Shown here: one piece after another, positions 55,895 to 64,000 of the stretch | Layout: every line of letters starts with the position of its first letter | Numbering within the stretch: position 1 is the first letter of the stretch | Assembly: GCA_977006965.1 (NCBI GenBank) | Contig: OZ345381.1 | Location: forward strand, 682,001 to 746,000 | Source of the DNA: Phymatolithon calcareum | Lineage: Eukaryota; Rhodophyta; Florideophyceae; Hapalidiales | Length of the DNA stretch: 64,000 nucleotides | Direction of reading: 5' to 3' | Translations under genes and position numbers: made by a program | The notes under the pieces: generated by a model | Seen by the model: only the letters and a program-made list of their open reading frames with translations | Database searches by the model: none | Told to the model about the DNA's origin: nothing

Positions 55895-56785
55895 CTAATA
55901 TCTCGCGGAATCAGGACGCATAGCAGCACCAGTCGCCGGGTATTTGATGAAGAGATCCTCCTCGTACGAGCACATCTTACCGTAGTTCTCAATTGCATAC
56001 AGCGTAACACCAAACTTCGCGGCCTCTTTCGTCAACAAGCTCCTTTGCTTATTCCTGAACTGCACTGCCAATCCAGACACACGCTTCGCTTCCGCTGCGC
56101 CACGAACAGTACCGTCGTTGCACATCACGCCATAAAGACCGCCACTGGTAGCGCGAGCGCTAGATGCACGGGTCACACAGTCCATCATATATTTCTCCGC
56201 AGGCGTTTGTGGGTCTGCGTACCGCACACAGGCTCCATTCTTTTCGCTATTACCCATGACGGTAGCAGCAGCGGAGGCTGCGAAGCGACGCACAAGGCTC
56301 TCCTCGTAATTACATCCTTTTGCCAACACGGTAGCCCGACGACGATTCTCATAAAGATCCGCGAAACTAACCAAGCTCGGCACCTGCTTTGCACGGTATC
56401 GTGCAGCAAGAGCTGCGATGCGAGCGTCCTCAGCAGCGAACCGAGCGCTACCCTCCGTGCAGGACGGAGCATAAACACCTGAAGAATTGGAGGCCATGAT
56501 ATACTGCCGACGAGCACAATCGGCGATGTAATCATCGGCACGAATTGCAGGCGCGCGCTGTAACTTGCTTCGGGCATCAGCCTGCTCGCTCGGGGGACTT
56601 ATAAATGACCATGGGGCACTCGACTGCAAGGACTTCTGATATTTTTCCCAAACCTTTGAGCGCCCGCTGGGTCGAGCGGCAGCGGCGCGTATCACCTTGA
56701 CGCGGGTCGATGGGGCGGTGCATACTTGGCGAGGATTGCCCTTTAGTGCTGTTGCGCCCAGGAAAGTGCTTGATGCGAACGCCAT
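55895..56785 (-). CDS. phycoerythrin gamma chain (phycobilisome rod linker)
   Basis: Intronless, 296 residues from the ATG at 56785 in a strong context (AACATGGCG). The N-terminus MAFASSTFLGATALKGNPRQ and following basic stretch look like a plastid transit peptide, as expected for nuclear-encoded gamma chains. The mature part contains two homologous halves, about 85-175 and 195-290. Each has a pattern of (D/E)...DC..R, G.Y...C..G..R.AAE..R...LA...R.KQ and C.YEE. The spaced cysteines are candidate bilin attachment sites. Gamma chains sit in the hole of phycoerythrin hexamers, link the rods and themselves absorb light. The family is specific to red algae, which fixes the origin of the window. 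Which gamma isoform this is cannot be told. Confidence 0.88.
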   Translation of the reverse strand: MAFASSTFLGATALKGNPRQVCTAPSTRVKVIRAAAARPSGRSKVWEKYQKSLQSSAPWSFISPPSEQADARSKLQRAPAIRADDYIADCARRQYIMASNSSGVYAPSCTEGSARFAAEDARIAALAARYRAKQVPSLVSFADLYENRRRATVLAKGCNYEESLVRRFAASAAATVMGNSEKNGACVRYADPQTPAEKYMMDCVTRASSARATSGGLYGVMCNDGTVRGAAEAKRVSGLAVQFRNKQRSLLTKEAAKFGVTLYAIENYGKMCSYEEDLFIKYPATGAAMRPDSARY

Positions 56786-58064
56786 GTTGAGCGTGCGTGA
56801 CGGCTGGTATGTCGATACGAGCGAGCACAAATATAGGGAAGCAGGGAGAGTGCGAGCGCGGTATGCGGAATGCGTTCATTCGAATATGCCAATAATGATG
56901 GATTGAAATCGTAATGGAGTAGGAGTCGAAGCCGATTGGCGGAAAGATCTCTCCGCGAGCTCAAGATTCCTGTTGAGGTGCTCATGAGAAAAATCTGAAT
57001 CCAGGTTTGTGATAGATCACTAATCGGTCATTGCAAATAGTTGTTCTCTATCTTTTTGAAAAAATATTAGACTTGTGGGGGAATTTGGTCAGCCCAAAAT
57101 GCCTGCGTGTGGACATTATGATTTGCAGACGTACTTGGCGTGCTGATACGATTGGTTCACAAGTGGTTGACTGCGAGAAATTTGGGGCTCAATAACAAAA
57201 CCACAGCGAATAATTTGAGGAAATTCGCTAAATGGTCACCAAAAGTGGTAAAAGTATGCTAAATAGACACTCAAGACAAAACTGGAGCGCTGACAGTTGC
57301 GTTTTTTTGGATGGAAAAAAGTGAAGTAGCTCTGCTACTTCCCCTTAACCTAAGTTTTGTGCACATCCTCGAATTCGGCTGAAAAGCTCAAGTCACGAAA
57401 CTCCCCCACTACTCACTCTGAAACCATGGACAAGAAGCGGCTCGTGCTACAGGTGGGCGACTACGTTTGGATCAAGCTTCGACAATGTTGTTAACTTCTT
57501 GAACTCCCACAACCCATCAATCGGGAAGGCACACACTTTTTTACGCTGCGAGGCGCTTGGTGCAGCATCGGATCGCATTCTACCCGTGGAACAAGCACTG
57601 ATTCGGGTATATATGGCTGTTGCGAACGAGAGGGCAGCATTATGCGTGTTGCAGTCACTGGTGATCAACTAGTACATGATGATTTGGTGCCGTTTGGCCT
57701 TGTGGCTAAGCCGAGCCGCGAGCGCAGGAATCCCTAGTTGCCGTCCGAAATGAGGGCCCGTCCCTTCTCCTCGTGTGAACGCACCGGCCATTTCTCACAG
57801 ACATGAGGTAGGCCCAACGTCCAGAACCTTGAGGTTCAGTCCATGATCGTCGAACTCACCGCCTTCTATGACGGAGATGCTATCAATAGTTGTGTCGAGG
57901 AGCTAAACTAGAGAGAGTAGCGCATGCAATAAATTTTACTGTCGTATAGAGTGCTCTGAGAAACGGATGAGTAGTAGGTTTGGCTAGGTTGAGTATGATA
58001 GTCTGTTTTGCTAGGGGTGAGGAGCAGGTTTGGCTAAGGATGTCTATTTAGCGTACTTTTACTA
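56786..58064. other. intergenic with an inverted pair
   Basis: GTGGTAAAAGTATGCTAAAT... (57245-57269) and 58040-58064 are 25-bp inverted repeats with two mismatches, flanking 770 bp. Inside, KKRLVLQVGDYVWIKL near 57.44 kb (+) loosely recalls the C-terminal part of gypsy integrase. No intact gene is present. Confidence 0.4.
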
Positions 58065-59246
58065 CTAAATATTCTGTTCTTCCAGTTCACTCCATATGCT
58101 GTGCATCCACGTCATCGCCGTGAACTGGTCCAACTTGTAGATGGAGTCGATGTCCGTGCCCACAAAGTCGAGTGCTCGGATGATTTGCAAACGACGAAAA
58201 CGCATCTTGACAGCGGCTAATACACCCGCATCTATGGGCTGTATCTTTAAAGTTGTATTGGACCGTAGGAAGATAACTTGGACGTGCTGCAAGTCCAGTA
58301 GTGTTTCTGAGCTTCCCTGCGCACGACACTTGTCGATCAGGAGTGCGACCTTTCGCCCGGATCGAGTGGCACCAATGTACCCGTCGAAAATGTGAAGCCT
58401 TTGAAAGAACAGTGACGAAGTCATCCACGCCTTACTATTGCTGTAATAGTTGAACCAAAGTTCATGCCCGTACTTCTTGTTAAAGCACCGAGGCCGCTGA
58501 GATTTCCCAGTGATCCTGAAAGAAAACTTCTCAGCCCCGTCGGCGTTTGAACACACCAAGGACGTGAAGCGCTGTTTCTGTCGTTTACAGTCTGGCAATG
58601 GGCGTGGGAGGTCGTTTTGGTCCGTGACATTTGATAGAAGAGTCCAAATTCGTCCGCGTGCAAGATGTCCCCGATCTCTCATGCAGAGAGCTTCTCCTTT
58701 ATCCCAGGCATGTCACGTCTAATAGCAGCGTTGTCTCAATCGCCACTTTCTCCGTGAGATGTGTGCTGCTTGAACTTGTTGCGTGCCTGAAAACTCTGCA
58801 ACCATCCATTGGAGAACTTGAGCGTGATATGCTCTGCTTCTGGCGGCGAGGCTTCCAATTTCGCCAACAGACGTCTGCCTTGATCTTTGCTGTGATCGCC
58901 TCTGATGCAGACATTGCGAGCGAAGTGGTCATACGCTGACTCCACTAAAGCTTCCTTCACAGCAATAATTTTGAGGTGTTCTCTCCGCTTACGACGAGCG
59001 GCATCCAAACCAGCAGCTGCAGCGGACAGAATAGAAGTGCGATTCTTCACGATACGAGACATAGTAGAGATGGAGGGCGGCTTTCTCATGTCGAACTCCT
59101 GTTCCGCCCAGCTCCAACACTCGTTGGCGGCGGTTCGGCGGGGCGCACTCCGAGATAAATCTTGCTTTCTGCTGTTGGGTGAGCGTGCCCGCTTGACGCC
59201 GGCGCTGCGACGACATCGCAGGAGCCCCTGCTGCGCTCAGATTCAA
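58065..59246 (-). pseudogene. pogo/Tigger-type DDE transposase, frameshifted
   Basis: Minus strand, at least three frames. From 59246 down come MSSQRRRQAGTLTQQQKARF (CENP-B-type HTH start), then PSISTMSRIVKNRTSI and HSKDQGRRLLAKLEASPPEA (second HTH, 59089-58736). The DDE_1 catalytic domain follows at 58682-58065: FTSLVCSNADGAEKFSFRIT, KSQRPRCFNKK, KVALLIDKCRAQ, STTLKIQ-like STNTT region and QPIDAGVLAAVKMRFR. The second-Asp motif has LIDKC in place of the usual LIDNC. The frameshift near 58.73 kb separates HTH and catalytic parts. No TIRs were found next to it. It could have served the CAGT-ended MITE at 3.3 kb, but that is inference. Confidence 0.82.
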
Positions 59247-60024
59247 CTACGATAGGATACTCTAGATGTGGTGTTCTTTGTACTGGTCAGTAGCCAAGAA
59301 TGGACACTACTCGGCGCTCTGCGCATGTTCTCGACCATGCCCGTTCGTGCCGTCATGCCGATCGGGATTGATGAATTTCTCTGCAACAAGGTGCATGGGA
59401 TAATCAAAAATTAAAGCAAAGCAAGGATTAATTCCACTAACTTTGTGGTTTGCAGGTTTGCAAGAGATAGTTTTTTGGTTATGTTTTAGGCGTTACACGT
59501 TCGCTGGATTGGTTCACTTGCACTATTGCAGGTTTTGTAACTCCACGGGTTGCATTTAGAGAGGGTCTCCAGTACTGTTACCTAGACAATAGACTATACA
59601 CCACACATGTAAAAGTGAAGAACATATGGTAGTCGTCAGTACCAAAGAAATAAACAATTTTCAATCATGTGTCGTGACCAAGGTCTTGGACAGTATTCTC
59701 AAATCGAATTTCTTGAACCTTAAGTAATCTTTAAGTGCAGGCGTTTTCTATATTCGTTCATCTAATTCGCATTCGTGTCGAAGAGGATATTGTGATATAG
59801 AGAATGCATTTAACTAGCATAGACTGTACTCTGACTCTTGAATTTGGTGTGTCGTTTCTGGGAAGGGAGTTTGGAGGGTTGGCGTTCTTTCGCGGGAAAC
59901 ATTTAGCGAATTATGTACAGATAGTTTAAGAATTGGGAGATTACACGATTACAATTTCTTTTCTAGAATACGTGCTGATGTGTGTATTTTTCGCAAGCTT
60001 TGATAAGAAACTACGAAAACGTGT
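59247..60024. other. intergenic, nothing recognised
   Basis: AT-rich DNA up to the left LTR of the chromovirus. There is no domain or repeat noted. Confidence 0.45.
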
Positions 60025-60222
60025 TGTAGATATGGGACGATACCAAGCGTTCGCCAAGCAAGGAGCAGAACGACACTTAAGAGGTAACCCATAATTACGG
60101 GGCATTTACTTACGCAATCAGGGCAAAAAGACTGGATTGCGTGGATAAGGTAATTGATAGATTTAGGGTATTGTAAAAGGCTATAAAAGCCAGCCCTTCC
60201 AGCCTCTCATTGAGAGGGAGAG
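60025..60222 (+). repeat. chromovirus left LTR (at least 198 bp)
   Basis: It begins TGTAGATATGGGACGATACC and is identical to 63803-64000. A TATA box (TATAAAA) lies at 60182-60188, followed by a small hairpin CCTCTCATTGAGAGG. The LTR continues beyond 60222 but its end is not defined, because the matching copy runs off the window. Confidence 0.9.
60182..60188 (+). promoter_or_regulatory. TATA box in the chromovirus LTR
   Basis: TATAAAA in the LTR lies about 190 bp before the first gag ATG. It is the likely start signal for the element's RNA. The same site recurs in the right LTR at 63960-63966. Confidence 0.7.
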
Positions 60223-60374
60223 GCATCGGGCTTTTTAGAAGCATGTGTTGTGATTAAGGACTGTCTCCCCTCAGTTCTTTTGCAGGGCTTGTGGGCGTCT
60301 AAAGAAATTTCTTCGGTTGTTTCCCCCGCGGGGATATATCAGACAAAGCCTAGCAGAAGAGGTGACAAGGAAAT

Positions 60375-60533
60375 ATGTCGGAGCAGAACGAAACCGATCA
60401 AGACCATACTGGAAATGGAGCTGGAAGCGCATGGAGCGTCTTTGCACCCATAAGTCATCCAGTGTTGAAGAGCGTGGATCCCGTCAAAGTCTCAGCGTTT
60501 TTGCGAGCAAGGGAGCGCTATGAGAATGAGTAG
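60375..60533 (+). pseudogene. chromovirus gag N-terminus, split by a one-base frameshift
   Basis: MSEQNETDQDHTGNGAGSAW through FLRARERYENE (52 residues) stops at TAG 60531-60533. The next bases in another frame read AEKKKEMPSLSKASYKISVD. The related gag at 46.5 kb shows these two parts joined (KERKLYEDKINEKKKEVQSM). So one base has been lost, or is skipped during translation, near 60530. Confidence 0.7.
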
Positions 60534-60550
60534 CTGAGAAAAAGAAGGAA

Positions 60551-63500
60551 ATGCCTTCACTCTCAAAGGCAAGCTACAAGATTTCTGTCGATCAAGGGTT
60601 GTTACGTAACATGCATTTCTTAGGCGAGCTTGAGAGCGTGGCGCCGGGAAAAGAATTGGCAAGATTAACGGCAACCGATATCGAAAAATGGGTCAAGACC
60701 TTGGTGGTCCGAGAGGACTCGTCTTTTGACCCAGCTATTGTGGAAAGAGCTCTTAAAGGGCTGAAGGTACAAATGAAGATTGCTAACCCTAAGGAAAGGA
60801 TGCTAGAGTACTGTAACGATCTTTTCAACCGCCTAGACTCTGTGGGCTACAGTGCGTTCAAAGACGACAACCCGAAGATGACGGTGAAATTAATACAGAA
60901 GCATCTGCATCCGAAGCACTTCAAAGCTACGATGCAAACAATGCTAGAGTATCAGGAGTCACTGGAATCTGACCTCGGAGAGTATGTGCGAGTACTGTGC
61001 GAAGAGGCAGTTAAGTACGAGAAGTACATGCGATTGGGGAAGACAGAGAATGAAGGAAGCATCCCAACAAAAGGATCGAGGAGTGATTCAAAGCCTGAAA
61101 AGAAGGCGCCACTCTGCTTAAATCCTATTTGTGCGAAAGAAGGAAAGCGTCATTATGTTACCGGAAAAACACCAAAATGTGACCGCACTGGCCCAAAGGA
61201 AGCCAAAAAGCTCATGAAAGCATATCGTGAGAAGAGAAAGGTCAAAGAAGGAGACGCACGCAAGGTCTCACAGCGTGAATCAGACAGTGCTCAAAATAGT
61301 ACACTTATGAATGCTATGTTTGGGAAAAAGGTCGAACGCGTATTGTGTGCCGACGGGGGCAGTGACATTAATCTCATGCCACTCGACCTATTTGCAGAGC
61401 TTCAGAAGAAGGAGGCTGTTATGGATGTGGAAGAATACAAGGTGCCTCGAAAATACAATATGGCACTCACCTCAGACAAGGAAGGGGAGGAAATATATTT
61501 TGAATGCGACAAGGAAGCTGTGTTGAATGTTGAATTGTACATTCGTCATGGTTGCTACTTGGAGTTGAGAAATATCAAGTGGTACATTGCGACTGGCCAT
61601 GTACCGGATCCGCTACTTGGACGGACAGTTTTGGAGGCACTGGGCATAAACACGAAAGAGTTGCTGGAGGCCGCCACCGGAAAGATCGGAAATTCAGTCG
61701 ATATTGCCGAGCTCATGGGGCACCAGGACTATCCCGAGGGAAGTGTGGCTCGGATAATACAAGACGGGGTATTCCACAGTGATCGCGGAATGCCCAATGA
61801 AAAGTTCAATGGCGAAGACGAGTCGTGGTTGGAGCTCGGAAAAGATAAGCCAGGAGACATCGACAGAGCTATTAACAAGGCTGTGCAGGATACAGTTGAT
61901 AACGGCATCTCAGAAAGTGGACAGAAACGCCTTCGCGAGCTTCTCCATGAGTACCGGGATATTTTACGCTTGCGATTGGGGAATGATCGGCATGCAGACG
62001 TGGAACCTATGAAGATAGAGCTCAAGGATAATGTACGGCCTGTTCGTGCCAAACATAGACGTTACACAACGGAAGGGAGAATATTCATGGAACGATATGT
62101 TGAGCGAGCGATTGAATATGGGTTCGGAAAAATCAACACTACTGCCAAATGGGTGGCCGCGCCGGTCTTGGTGAAGAAGCCTGCGCCTGCGTTCTTCCGC
62201 CTCACTTTTGATTATCGAGCGATCAATGCTGCAACATTATCGGTGTCATGGCCGATGCCCCATTTGGACTCGGAATTGGCAGACCTGGCGGGAAGCAAAC
62301 ATTTCGCGACAGTTGATTTCGTCAGCGGATACTGGCAGCTCCCTTTGGAGGAGAGCAGCCAAGAACTGTTATGCTTTATGACATCTAACAAAGTGGTGCA
62401 ACCGACAAGGTGCACACAAGGGGCCAAGAACGCAGCGGCTAATTTTCAGTCGAAAATTGAACCCCTCTTTTCGACAATTCGGGACCAGCTCAAGGCGTGG
62501 CTCGATGATTTCATGCTGCATAACAAAACGGAAAATGGACTACTCGAAGGACTACGGACGTTTTTTAAGATATGTCGTCAGCGTCATCTCAAGATCGGTA
62601 TAGCAAAGTCGCATCTGTACCTAAAACAAGTGCACTGGTGCGGAAGACTGATCGACGGAGGAGGAATTCAGTTTGACCTAAGAAATATCAGCGGACTACA
62701 GAAAATACACCTTCCAGTTACTGCAGGAGAATTATGTGAGTACGTTCACTGCTTACAATGGATGTCTACCAGTATCCCAGACTTTCAGAACAGGATTGAG
62801 CCGATGCGAAAGGTACTGGAAGAGGCGTACAAGAAAAGCGGCTCCCGTACAAAGAGATCGGTTCAGAATATCACGGTGGAGAGCTTGGGCTGGGGGAAAG
62901 AGCACAAGGCTCTCTTTCATGAGTTTCAGGAGCAGCTCCGTAATATTGTCAAACTGAAACTGGGGCCCCAAGATTGGCCTACAGTAATCGGCATGATAAT
63001 GACAGCTCTTAATGAAGCTCCACTCAAGCGACTGGGAAGTCGTGAGGATGGGACTTTTAGAACCCCTTTGGAGGTTATGACCGGAATCAAGCCGGCAAGG
63101 GCAATGCTGCATTCAACAGCAATTGGAAAATCCAATGCCAAAGTGAGGAACCTAGAGAAAATCCGGGCAATGCAGATATTGGACATTGCTGGTTTGCAAA
63201 AGCAGTTTGATGGATTGCACAAGGACGTGGCGGAGCGAGTCACTGAAAACTGTGCGAAAAACATCAAGTCGCATAACAAGAAAACGAACTTGGTGGTGCC
63301 TAAATTTGAAAAGGGTGATTTTGTCTTGGTAAGACGTGCACAAGACAAATGCCACAAGCAATCGTATCGATGGGTCGGACCGCGCCGAATTACCAAAGTC
63401 GTCAGTGAGCTGATCTATGAGGTAGAGCACATGTTAACTCAAAAAGTTGAGAAAGTACATGCGGCACGCTTACAGCTGTACCGAGCGGGAATGGACGGGG

Positions 63501-63772
63501 CAAAAGTATCCAAGGAACTCCTATCGCATACGGAGTGTAGTGAGGCCAAATACGAAATCGTGGACGAGGTACTCGACGTGGCAGGGAACGAAAAGGAAGG
63601 AATATTTGTTCAAGTTAAATGGTTGGGATTGCCGGATCGTAAAGATTGGACCTGGCACCCAATCAAAGCTATCCATGAAGATATTCCGGACAAGGTTGAG
63701 GAATTTTTGAGGACAACTAAGAAGAAGCGCGCTGTCAAGCAAGCTCGCGAACAGATTGGTCTGTCCCTGTAA
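60551..63772 (+). CDS. chromovirus gag-pol polyprotein, RNase H and integrase core missing
   Basis: An open frame of 1,073 residues. Gag spans about 1-190, with a Cys cluster (LCLNPICAKEGKRHY). Retropepsin follows near 255 (VLCADGGSDINLMPLDLF). Reverse transcriptase covers about 500-700 (FRLTFDYRAINAAT, FATVDFVSGYWQLPLE, active site WLDDFML). After ALFHEFQEQLRNIVKLKLGP the text passes directly into the integrase end (DWPTVIGMIMTALNEAPLKR, PLEVMTGIKPA). The missing part is the catalytic RNase H, the HHCC finger and the DDE core. A chromodomain closes it (about 1000-1060, IFVQVKWLGLPDRKDWTWHP). The element could not integrate by itself, but the frame is intact from 60551. Confidence 0.9.
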   Translation: MPSLSKASYKISVDQGLLRNMHFLGELESVAPGKELARLTATDIEKWVKTLVVREDSSFDPAIVERALKGLKVQMKIANPKERMLEYCNDLFNRLDSVGYSAFKDDNPKMTVKLIQKHLHPKHFKATMQTMLEYQESLESDLGEYVRVLCEEAVKYEKYMRLGKTENEGSIPTKGSRSDSKPEKKAPLCLNPICAKEGKRHYVTGKTPKCDRTGPKEAKKLMKAYREKRKVKEGDARKVSQRESDSAQNSTLMNAMFGKKVERVLCADGGSDINLMPLDLFAELQKKEAVMDVEEYKVPRKYNMALTSDKEGEEIYFECDKEAVLNVELYIRHGCYLELRNIKWYIATGHVPDPLLGRTVLEALGINTKELLEAATGKIGNSVDIAELMGHQDYPEGSVARIIQDGVFHSDRGMPNEKFNGEDESWLELGKDKPGDIDRAINKAVQDTVDNGISESGQKRLRELLHEYRDILRLRLGNDRHADVEPMKIELKDNVRPVRAKHRRYTTEGRIFMERYVERAIEYGFGKINTTAKWVAAPVLVKKPAPAFFRLTFDYRAINAATLSVSWPMPHLDSELADLAGSKHFATVDFVSGYWQLPLEESSQELLCFMTSNKVVQPTRCTQGAKNAAANFQSKIEPLFSTIRDQLKAWLDDFMLHNKTENGLLEGLRTFFKICRQRHLKIGIAKSHLYLKQVHWCGRLIDGGGIQFDLRNISGLQKIHLPVTAGELCEYVHCLQWMSTSIPDFQNRIEPMRKVLEEAYKKSGSRTKRSVQNITVESLGWGKEHKALFHEFQEQLRNIVKLKLGPQDWPTVIGMIMTALNEAPLKRLGSREDGTFRTPLEVMTGIKPARAMLHSTAIGKSNAKVRNLEKIRAMQILDIAGLQKQFDGLHKDVAERVTENCAKNIKSHNKKTNLVVPKFEKGDFVLVRRAQDKCHKQSYRWVGPRRITKVVSELIYEVEHMLTQKVEKVHAARLQLYRAGMDGAKVSKELLSHTECSEAKYEIVDEVLDVAGNEKEGIFVQVKWLGLPDRKDWTWHPIKAIHEDIPDKVEEFLRTTKKKRAVKQAREQIGLSL

Positions 63773-63802
63773 ATGCCTCTGCTAAGCAGAGCCATGGGGC
63801 AC

Positions 63803-64000
63803 TGTAGATATGGGACGATACCAAGCGTTCGCCAAGCAAGGAGCAGAACGACACTTAAGAGGTAACCCATAATTACGGGGCATTTACTTACGCAATCAGG
63901 GCAAAAAGACTGGATTGCGTGGATAAGGTAATTGATAGATTTAGGGTATTGTAAAAGGCTATAAAAGCCAGCCCTTCCAGCCTCTCATTGAGAGGGAGAG
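63803..64000 (+). repeat. chromovirus right LTR, partial
   Basis: It begins with the same TGTAGATATGGGACGATACC as the left LTR and continues to the window end without a visible difference. Confidence 0.9.

Larger units (their letters stand above)
60025..64000 (+). mobile_element. gypsy chromovirus, internally deleted, right end cut by window
   Basis: LTR starts lie at 60025 and 63803. The 198 bp visible of the right LTR equal the left one by eye, so the insertion is recent. The internal unit is only 3,778 bp from LTR start to LTR start, short for a chromovirus. Coding content is gag, protease, reverse transcriptase, the last part of integrase and a C-terminal chromodomain. RNase H and the integrase core are missing without loss of frame. 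Chromodomains guide such elements to modified histones. The target duplication and the LTR right end cannot be seen. Confidence 0.9.

Noticed and set aside
57245-58064. 25-bp inverted pair as TIRs of the pogo transposase
   Set aside because: The pair lies wholly on one side of the transposase and cannot bound it.
1-64000. tRNA genes, rRNA genes or CRISPR arrays
   Set aside because: None was found by eye; tRNA genes could still be missed, especially if they contain introns. CRISPR is not expected in a nuclear genome and no regular short direct repeats occur.

Overview
The window is nuclear DNA of a red alga, most likely a florideophyte of the Chondrus type. The strongest evidence is a phycoerythrin gamma-chain (phycobilisome linker) gene near 56 kb. 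The genes are compact and eukaryotic, with zero to two short introns (81-143 nt) and GT-AG borders, and wide spaces between them are filled with decayed mobile elements. The species is an inference; lineage-level confidence is good.

Layout. 0-15 kb: a Bud20/ZNF593-type zinc-finger gene (-), a pogo-type MITE, a long fold-back repeat, an L-galactose dehydrogenase gene (+, 2 exons), an unusual interleaved inverted-repeat element, and a three-exon histone-demethylase-like gene (-) encoding ARID, SWIRM and amine-oxidase domains. 15-21 kb: a decayed non-LTR retrotransposon and a 368-bp TIR element. 21-34 kb is the gene-dense core: VDAC porin (-), a MICOS Mic19-like CHCH protein (+), a tweety-like membrane protein (-), a broken SF3B6 splicing-factor copy (+), an F-box protein (+), GAR transformylase (-) and NSF (+). 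34-38 kb: mostly unexplained DNA and one orphan membrane-protein ORF. 38.5-43.3 kb: a complete, very young Copia element (identical 195-bp LTRs, perfect 5-bp target duplication, half-tRNA primer site). 43-48 kb: tandem repeats, a gypsy gag-protease relic and a non-LTR RNase H relic. 49-53 kb: a tandem duplication of an unknown multi-pass membrane protein with a third decayed unit. 53-57 kb: proteasome beta-2 subunit (-), a retroelement tail and the phycoerythrin gamma chain (-). 58-59 kb: a broken pogo/Tigger transposase. 60-64 kb: a chromodomain gypsy element (chromovirus) running off the window, with a long open pol frame that has lost RNase H and most of integrase.

The cellular genes are unrelated housekeeping functions (ascorbate synthesis, chromatin, mitochondrial outer and inner membrane, splicing, purine synthesis, vesicle fusion, proteolysis, light harvesting) and do not form a cluster. 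First exons missed by simple ORF reading were recovered for the demethylase, VDAC, Mic19 and proteasome genes from splice phase and family similarity. Exon borders are read by eye and need transcript support. The items most worth a second look are the ARID-SWIRM-amine oxidase architecture, the internally deleted but open chromovirus, the Copia element's stop codon and 41-bp end duplication, and the A-B-A'-B' repeat at 9.9-10.3 kb.
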